A stretch of DNA of 64,000 nucleotides. Source: Seleniivibrio sp. GTDB taxonomy: Bacteria; Chrysiogenota; Deferribacteres; Deferribacterales; Geovibrionaceae. The position numbers and the translations under genes were made by a program. This document shows, one piece after another, positions 44,013 through 52,000 of this stretch (the first letter of the stretch is position 1; each line of letters begins with the position of its first letter). The notes under the pieces were generated by a model. The model saw nothing but the letters and a program-made list of their open reading frames with translations. It did not search any database and was not told the origin of the DNA. The stretch spans positions 124,001 to 188,000 of the forward strand of contig NZ_JAJOIL010000001.1 of the NCBI RefSeq assembly GCF_021209385.1, given 5' to 3'.

Positions 44013-45222
44013 ATTCTATCTCAATCACCGAAGGGACGTAGCTGTGTCCCTCAAAATGCGTTCTGTCAGTGTTCACTGTTTCAAACATCATGGCGAAATC
44101 GCGCCATTCAAAATTGCGGTCAAGATGGGTCATGCCGCCTGAAAGCGCAGTTGAAACAGAATAACTGCCCACGCCTATATCCGCCCTGAACCTTACGCGA
44201 ACCATGAATCTGTCGTTCTTCTTAACGTTCAGCACCTGCCCTGTGAACCATGTGTTTGTGCCGTACACCGTCTGCCCCAGTCTGTCTTTCAGCATATAGC
44301 CGAATACCAGCCCGTCTATGTCTTCATAAACTTCCACATGTACACACAGTTCATACTGTCTGCCCACGTGCAGAAGTGTCACAGGGGTTCCTTCACTGTC
44401 GTATATTTCAACCGAAACACACTTTGCCTCACCCGTACCGGATACTGTCTGCATCCGTCCGCCTGTTACGGCTGTCTGGCTCACAGCGGTGCCGCTGCGT
44501 TTAGCCATCAGTCCGTTATAATAGTCCAGAACTTCCGAAGGTCTGCCGTCCATCACCAGCTTTCCGCCGTCCAGAAGCAGTACGCGCCCGCAGATGCTCT
44601 GCATCGCCTGCCTGTCATGGGAAACAAGCAGAACAGCAGTTCCGTGATTCAGAAACTCCCTTATCCTGCCGAAACTCTTGTGCTTGAAATAGGCATCGCC
44701 CACTGACAGCGCCTCATCCACCATAAGTATGTCAGGACGGAATGCCGTTGCCGCCGCAAAAGCAAGCCTAGACTGCATCCCGCTTGAATATATTCTTACG
44801 GGCTTGTCGAAATATTCGCCAAGCTCCGAGAACTCTTCAACAAAATTGACGCCCTCTTTTATGTCTGCCGACTGAAAACCGCTCATGGCAAGATACTGCG
44901 CGGCGTTCTGTCTGCCCGTGAGATCGGGATGAAACCCAAGCCCCAGCTCTATTATGGCGGATACCGTACCGCTGTATTTTATATCGCCCTCTGTCTGCCG
45001 CGTCATGCCTGCTATCATCTTAAGCAATGTGCTTTTTCCGGCGCCGTTATGTCCGGCTATGCCCACAGCCTCGCCTTTTTCAACGGTGAAGCTGACACCT
45101 TCCAGAACGCGGCTGTCAGAATATCCGCCGCTTCCGATGCCGAACCACGACAGCACACGGCGAAGTCCCGAACCGTATGTCCGGTAGACCTTTCCGACAT
45201 TTTTCGCACTGAGCAGGCTCAC
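44005..45222 (-). CDS. wzt: Polysaccharide ABC exporter ATPase with substrate-binding C-terminal domain
   Basis: A 405-residue ATPase: Walker A GHNGAGKSTLLK, a signature region IYSSGMQSRLAFA (variant of LSGGQ as usual in Wzt), Walker B ILMVDEALSVGD. The C-terminal domain (about 255-400) is the beta-sandwich that recognises the end of the glycan (CVSVEIYDSEGTPV, VFGYMLKDRLGQTVYGTN, MTHLDRNFEWRDF). GTG start overlapping the wzm stop by four bases. Confidence 0.92.
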   Translation of the reverse strand: MSLLSAKNVGKVYRTYGSGLRRVLSWFGIGSGGYSDSRVLEGVSFTVEKGEAVGIAGHNGAGKSTLLKMIAGMTRQTEGDIKYSGTVSAIIELGLGFHPDLTGRQNAAQYLAMSGFQSADIKEGVNFVEEFSELGEYFDKPVRIYSSGMQSRLAFAAATAFRPDILMVDEALSVGDAYFKHKSFGRIREFLNHGTAVLLVSHDRQAMQSICGRVLLLDGGKLVMDGRPSEVLDYYNGLMAKRSGTAVSQTAVTGGRMQTVSGTGEAKCVSVEIYDSEGTPVTLLHVGRQYELCVHVEVYEDIDGLVFGYMLKDRLGQTVYGTNTWFTGQVLNVKKNDRFMVRVRFRADIGVGSYSVSTALSGGMTHLDRNFEWRDFAMMFETVNTDRTHFEGHSYVPSVIEIEYE

Positions 45223-46004
45223 AGCACATCCGCCATCTCAGCCGCAGCCTTTCTGTGGAGCACCAGTGAAAAAAATACCAGAACAAGTCCGAAAACCGCA
45301 GTGAACAGGAGCGGCACAGGCTCCGGTTGCCTGCCGAAAACAAGCGCATCCTGAAACCCTGTAACAACCGGATACATTGGATTGAGTTTCAGAAGGTGCC
45401 TGTATGCGGCAGGAATAATGCTCTCCATATAAACCACAGGAGTTAGCCAGAACCAGAATTGCAAAACAACCTGCATCATATGTTTGATGTCTCTGATGAA
45501 AACATTAAGTATGCCGAGAATTGCCCCAAAACCCAAAGCAAAGAGAAGTGCTGTTAAATAAAGCGGAATAAGCCAGAGGACGTTAAAAGTAACATGCTGA
45601 CCGATAAATGCGAACACTATACCGACCGCCGCGATGAACAGAACCGCATTTATCAAAGAGGTTCCCACAGCGATCAGAGGCAAAGCGGCGGAAGGAAACG
45701 AAACTTTTTTTATTATGCCTGCGTTGTCGGTAAATACGTTAACACAGCCGAGAACAACGTCGGAGAAAAAAGCCCAGCCGAGCGTTCCCGCAAGCAGATA
45801 GGCAGCATATGAAACATCTGCGCTACCTTTTGGAGAAAGGACAGAAGACAGGACAAGCGCATAGACCGCCGACTGGCAAAGTGGAGCTATAACCCCCCAA
45901 AGACCGCCTAGTCTACTTCTGGCAAACTTCACCCGAAATCCGGTGACAACAGACCCGATAATAAAATATCTGAAACGCCATATCTGACAAAAAGTATCTT
46001 TCAT
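45219..46004 (-). CDS. wzm: Polysaccharide ABC exporter permease
   Basis: A 261-residue inner-membrane protein of the ABC-2 family with about six membrane segments. KFARSRLGGLWGVIAPL, LRNINVxxRD-like ILNVFIRDIKHMMQVVLQFWFWLTPVVY (shown in parts) and LNPMYPVVTGFQDALVFG are typical of Wzm/TagG. It forms the channel with Wzt for an undecaprenyl-linked glycan. First gene of the seven-gene operon, starting at the ATG at 46004 after GGGAAC; a TTG at 46016 is a less likely start. It lies 92 bases after the adhesin stop, with a terminator between. Confidence 0.92.
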   Translation of the reverse strand: MKDTFCQIWRFRYFIIGSVVTGFRVKFARSRLGGLWGVIAPLCQSAVYALVLSSVLSPKGSADVSYAAYLLAGTLGWAFFSDVVLGCVNVFTDNAGIIKKVSFPSAALPLIAVGTSLINAVLFIAAVGIVFAFIGQHVTFNVLWLIPLYLTALLFALGFGAILGILNVFIRDIKHMMQVVLQFWFWLTPVVYMESIIPAAYRHLLKLNPMYPVVTGFQDALVFGRQPEPVPLLFTAVFGLVLVFFSLVLHRKAAAEMADVL

Positions 46005-46043
46005 TTGTTCCCGCAAAGGTTAAAAATATTCAGCAGCAGCGAT

Positions 46044-46080
46044 AAAAAAAGCTCCGGTGCATAGTATTATGCTCCGGAGC
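46044..46080 (-). terminator. Terminator after the adhesin gene
   Basis: On the minus strand GCTCCGG and CCGGAGC (46074-46080, 46051-46057) close an inner GCATA/TATGC stem, and TTTTTTT follows (46044-46050). It separates the adhesin from the wzm operon. Confidence 0.9.
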
Positions 46081-46095
46081 CTTTGGAAAAAGCTG

Positions 46096-49000
46096 TTAAA
46101 CTGTAAAATCCCATTCGTTCGGCAGGTTATAAATCCCCTGCATTTCAACGGACGTAACGAAGCTCTCGGCAACCTCTGCGATGGTATGCCCGTGTTCAAC
46201 ACAGTCTACCCAATACGCCTTGCCGTCCGTATCCGAAGGTCTGCCGAGCAGGGCAACGTAAAGCTGTTCTACCTGATCGTCAACAGACAGGGATGCAAAG
46301 TCAACGCCAGTGGCGTCCTGATATTCGGCGGATTTCATAAACCATATGGTCATGTCGCCGACAGAAAGATCTTTATCAAAAACAGCATCCGCCCAGTACT
46401 GGAATCCGTTCACCTCCGGCTGTCTGTCGAGTACCTGCTCGTACAGAGAAGCGATGAAAGTGAGTTCCTCACTGTTCTGGATTGTGTAAGTACCGTCGGC
46501 AAACTCTATCGTCTCCGCGTTGAGGATGGTATCCACCTCTGACGGATTTGAAACAAGGCTGACATAGGTCAGACCGTTATCGCGTGTTATTATGTAGTCA
46601 CTCATGCTTCCGCTGTAAACAACAGTATCTGTTCCGCTTCCGCCGTGGAGCAGGTCGTTTCCGTCTCCGCCGGACATGCGGTCGTTACCGCTTTCACCGT
46701 AGATAATGTCGTCGCCTGCGAGAGAGCCGACGATATCGTCGCCTGCACCGGCGTGCAATTCGTCATCATCCGCACCGAGCAGAATATCCTGAGTTCCGTC
46801 ACCGGCATAAACAATATTCGCGCCGTCGCCGCCGCGCACTGTGACACCGCTGCCGATTATCACCGCAAACTCAATATTCTGCAGATCAAGTTCCGTTCCG
46901 GCAGGAAGAGCCGAAGCGTCTATGACCACCGCCTCTTTGGGCGTTGCGTCTCCGTCAGATGTGGAAACCGTGTTGGGCGTGCCGTTGATGATTATCGGCG
47001 AATCGGGAACATCGCTTCCGGATACCGTCAGGACTATCTTATTTACAACCAGAGTGCTTGTGGAATCCGACAGAGTATTGAGGAAATCCGCGCCTCCGGC
47101 AAGCATAGCTGTTCTTCCGGCATCAGCGTCGGACGCCGTGCTTTCAATATAAAAGATAAGATCGCCGATGGCGTCGTTAAGTGTTCTGCTGTCCACAGGC
47201 GAGCGGGTTCCGACGGTGGTGATGCCCACACCCACAGGAAGGCTTGCCGTTGTTGCCCATTCAGTTCTGGAGCTTTCGCCCCAGAAAAGCGGTATCTCCG
47301 CTGTGCCTGCTGCACCGGTGTCGTTCACCCTTGTATCTTCAACAGGGTCAACCGTCAGAGTCTCCGTTGTGACAACGCGTGTGACGGTATTTCCTTCAAG
47401 GTCTGTATATGTCTGGGTTTGGCTCACTGTCTCGGTGGTAACGGCAACACCGTCCACCGTTTCCACTGTTTTTACGCCTGTAACCGTAACTGAATTTGTC
47501 GTGTCGGCGGTATCGCCTCCTGTAACGGGTCCGTTCCAGTCGTCGGCTACGGAAAGATTGTATGTCGTTCCGCCTGAAGACTGGGTTCCGCTGTTGTCCA
47601 GAATCGCATTGACAAGCGCCTTATCAGCGGTACTCAGCGTTATGGTAAAGCTTGTGGAGGATGTTATCTCCACATCAGATGTGGTTGAAAGTGTTACGTT
47701 TCCGCCTTCACCTGTAAAAGTGAATTTTGAAACGTCTATGTCATTGGCAGAGCCGGACTGTTTAACAAAGTTTGATCCGGTGACCGTGATAACGCCTGTT
47801 TCGGCATTATATGTAACAGCGCTTATGGCAGGAGCGGTCACGCTTCCCGCTGTCACGGCATTACCTGTCAAATCTGCTGCGGCGGCTCTTGTTCCGTTCC
47901 AGCCGTCGCTCGCCGCTATATTAAATGTCGTGCCGCTAACAGCAGAAGTACCGTTGGTGTTCAGCAGACCTTCAACGTTTATCTGATCCGTTTCTGTAAG
48001 GGTCAGAGTGAAACCTGTTGCAGTTGCCGCAACCGTGTAGGTTCCTGCAAGAGTATAGCTGTTTCCGCCCTCTCCGGTGACGCTGAGTTTTGAAGCGTCT
48101 ATGATATCGCCTGCAACCAGTCCTGTGCCTGTAACGGTAAGAACTCCGGTTTCGGCATTGTATGATGCGGATGTTACGGCAGGGCTGTTGCCCACGGTAA
48201 CAGTGGTCGATACGTTCAGTGATGCCGTATTATTTCCTGCAGAGCTGTCGGAAACCTCGGTCAGCGTTATTGTTCTGTCACCTGAAGTGGGTGTAGTGTC
48301 GCTGTTCTTATAGCTTGCGCCGTCAATCAGCGAACCTAACTGCGTACCTGTGAGACTGAGCCCCGTCAAAGTGACAGTCGCTGTCCCACTGACAACTGTA
48401 ACTGTTGCTGTTCCGCCAGAAACGGTGGCAGTCGCTCCGTTTGTAAGAGCGATATCCACTCCGCCGACAGTTATATATTCTGTGGTATCGGCAACGTTTG
48501 TCACCGTAAGTTTGAGACCTGTAAATGTCTGATCAGTTTCGCCCGCGTCAGCCGTTACACTGCTGAACAGGTCTGCGGAGGACGTTGTGCTTCCGTATGC
48601 CACTGCGCCGTTCACGGCTGTTGCCGTTACTGTGGGCAGAATATTCAGATCAACGGTGATATCGGTTCCGCTCAAAACAAAGTCGGACGCTTCAAATTCC
48701 CCGTTAAGTCTTATCGTGAGATCAGCACCCGCAATACCGTCCGTGTCGATATAAAGAAGAGTATCGGTTCCGTCAGCCACCACCTCGATAGTATTAGCGG
48801 CAACGTTAAGACCATCTCCCGCCTCAACAGTATCGTCAGTGAAGTCGGCTCCGGAGACCCTGATTACATCGTTCCCCTGAAGGTCGGTTATGGTGTCGGT
48901 TCCGTAATCATCAACATTGTACATAACCAGATCGCCGTCGGAATTGAGTTCCTGTGACTGATAGAGGAATACGTCAGAACCGCTTCCGCCTGTCATGGTA

Positions 49001-52000
49001 TCGTCTCCGAGACCGCCGACAATAACATCGTCGCCGCTACCTGTGCTTATGGTGTCGTTTCCTGCGCCGGCATATACTATTGAATCAACCACACCGTTGT
49101 CTGTGAAAGAGTCGTCACCGCCGAACAGATAATATGAAAGTGCGCCGGATGCCGGAGCCGAAACACTTGTGACATTCAGAACAGTCGGGTTAGCCACTGG
49201 TGTTTCAGTTGAAGGATCGCTTATGTCATAGCCGTCATAAAACGCCACTGTAGCACCGCTGAGATCGTTACTGCCGACATTCAGCGTAAAAGCATCATCA
49301 GATTCGTTCAAAATACCGATGTCAGCTGATGAAACGGTATTGCCAGAAATACCCACTACCGTTCCGTTGTCATAGACATACATAATATCTATTCCATTGA
49401 AATTGCCGCCTGTGGCACCGCTCAATGTGTTACCTGTGATGGTGGTATCGTCAGCATAAACAAGAAGGATACCGCTTGAAGTATAGGTCGGGTGATCGAA
49501 TGCAAGATTTGTTATAGTGTTGTCGGTTATTGTTGCGGTGGTGCCTGTACGCAGACCGCCGGAACCTATCTGTATACCGTTCTGACCGCACTCTCCGTCT
49601 ACGCCCATACCTGTAATCACGTTATTGTCAATGGTTATATTGAGGTTGGGACCCCATCCGATGATTCCGGTTTTCTGATAGTTATATATTTCCGAATTGG
49701 TTATTGAAACATTTACGGTTTCGCCAAGAGACGCTCCGGCTTCTACAAGGATACCGTAGTTTTCGCTGAATCCCCACTGGGCATCGCTTTCGTCGCTTCT
49801 GATATTCATGACCGTGACGTTGTCTACCTGAACGTTTGAATCAACTATGGCTATGCCTATGAAATCCTTATTGCCGTTGTATTCGTCAACAACCGCCTGA
49901 TCGCGTCCGTCAACCGTAATGTTCTTTATGACGACTGTGCCGTTTGTCGTGTCAGTATCCACGTTGATGACAGGCATACGCCATTTGCCGTTGTTTGTAA
50001 GCTGATCGGGAAGAACCTGCTGGAGGTCGGCTGAATCCGGCGATTCTATCACCACGTTTCCGTTTTCGCCGTTCAAAGCGTCTATGGTAATGTTCTTGGT
50101 TATGTTGAACTGCCCTCTGTAAACCCCGTCGTGGATAAGGATGGTGTCTCCGTCCTTCGCAATGGCAAGGGCTTCATAGAGGCTCATTCCGTCCGCTGTG
50201 TCGCCGTCGGTATCGTAATCCGTCTGGGTAACGTGTATAACGGTGCTTGTGACAGTTACTTCGGCTGTGGTTGTGGCTGTTCCGTCATTCACAGCCACCT
50301 CAATTACGGCATCACCGTAAGGAGTATCGTTTTCATAGCCTATATGTGCCAGAACGTCGTTCACATCAGCAGTTGAGGCGTCGCTGTCAAAACTGACAAC
50401 AAGCTTGCCGTCTGCAGACGTATAGCTCCATGTGGCAAACTGAGTGCCGCCGCTTGAAAGGGTTCCGCTTGAATCCGAACCCTGTTCGATGGTTCCTGTG
50501 ACAGTAAAATTTCCGCCTGAAACAAAAGTGTATACGTCGTTGGCGTTGCCGTCCGCATCGCCGTTGGAATCCACTCGCTGAATTGTGATACTTCCGCCGT
50601 CCCAGTCACCTGAATCATTCTCCGTATCGCTTATCACTGCGTCGGGAACAAGTCCGCTGCCTGCATCTGCGAGACTGACTGTGCTGTCTGTTCCGGTATC
50701 CGCGCCGTTGAGGTCTAAAACTGCCGCATCATTCGTGGTGAAACCCGATACCGTAACAGAGCTGGTTGCATCTGCAATGTTTCCGCCCGTTGTCGTACCG
50801 TTCCAGTCGTCCGCAGCACTGATATTATAAGTTGTGCCGCCGTCAGAAGATGGTCCGTTTGCCGTAATAAGATTGGCAACAGCATCCTTATCCGTGGAAC
50901 TAAGCGTAATTGTAAAAGACGTTGCAGAGGTTATCTCCACATCGGAAGTATTCGTAAGGGTATATGTCGCTCCCCCTTCTCCTGTGAAAGTGAAAGCGGA
51001 TGCGTCAATATCGTTTGCAGCACCGGGCAGGTGCACCAGATTTGTCGCTGTAACAGTGAGAACACCTGTGGAAGCGTTATAGGATGTTTCAGTTATTGTC
51101 GGTGCAGATACGTTTGAAACGGTTATTCCGTTGCCGGTGGTATCGGCATCGGCACCGCTCAGCCAACCGGAAGCAGCCGCAAGATTAAACGTTGTCAAAT
51201 CTGCGGAGGAACCTCCGTTATTATTCAGTATACCGTTGACATTCAGTTTGTCGGTGGCATCAAGAGAAACTGTAAAAGATGTTGAACTTGAAGCCGTTAC
51301 TGTGTATGAGCCTGCAAGAGTGTATGTATTTCCGTCTTCACCGGTGAATGTCAGTTTTGAAGCGTCAATTGCTGCGCCGGGTGTCATTCCTGTTCCAGTG
51401 ACAACAAGCGTACCTGTTGAAGCATCATATGTAGCTAATGAGATTACAGGGGTAACAACTGAAACAGTTGCCGAAACACCTGAAACGTCGGCGAAACTCT
51501 TGGTGGCTCCATCGTCTGTTACCTGTATGACGGATATCACACGATCGCCGTCTGTAGCGCTGACTGTAGTATTTTTATATGTTATGCCGTCTATCAATGT
51601 TCCGAATGATGTATTGTCCGCACCAAGCCCTGTTATTGTAACCGTTGCGGTACCACCGGTAATGCTTACGCTTGCCGTGCCGCCGGAAACTGATACGGAG
51701 TTGCCGTTTGTAAGGGCAACGTCCGTTCCGCCTATGGTAAGATACTCTTCACTGTCGGTAACGTTTGTCACTGTAATTTTAAATCCGGTGAACGTCTGAC
51801 CGCTGTCCTGAGTATCTGCCGTAACGGTTTCAAAAAGGTCAACTCCGGTTGAAGTTCCGGTAGTAAAATATGTGGCTTCACCAGACGCAGAGAGCGTCGG
51901 CACATGGTATATGGTTACAGGGGTGGATGAAATATTGCTGAGATATATGTTATCCAGCGCAAGCTGCATCGGCATGCCGCCCGCATATACATAGAAAGAA

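Noticed and set aside
46645-47493. Rightward open frames opposite the adhesin
   Set aside because: They mirror the repetitive Thr/Ser/Gly codons of the adhesin on the other strand and have no ribosome sites or motifs.
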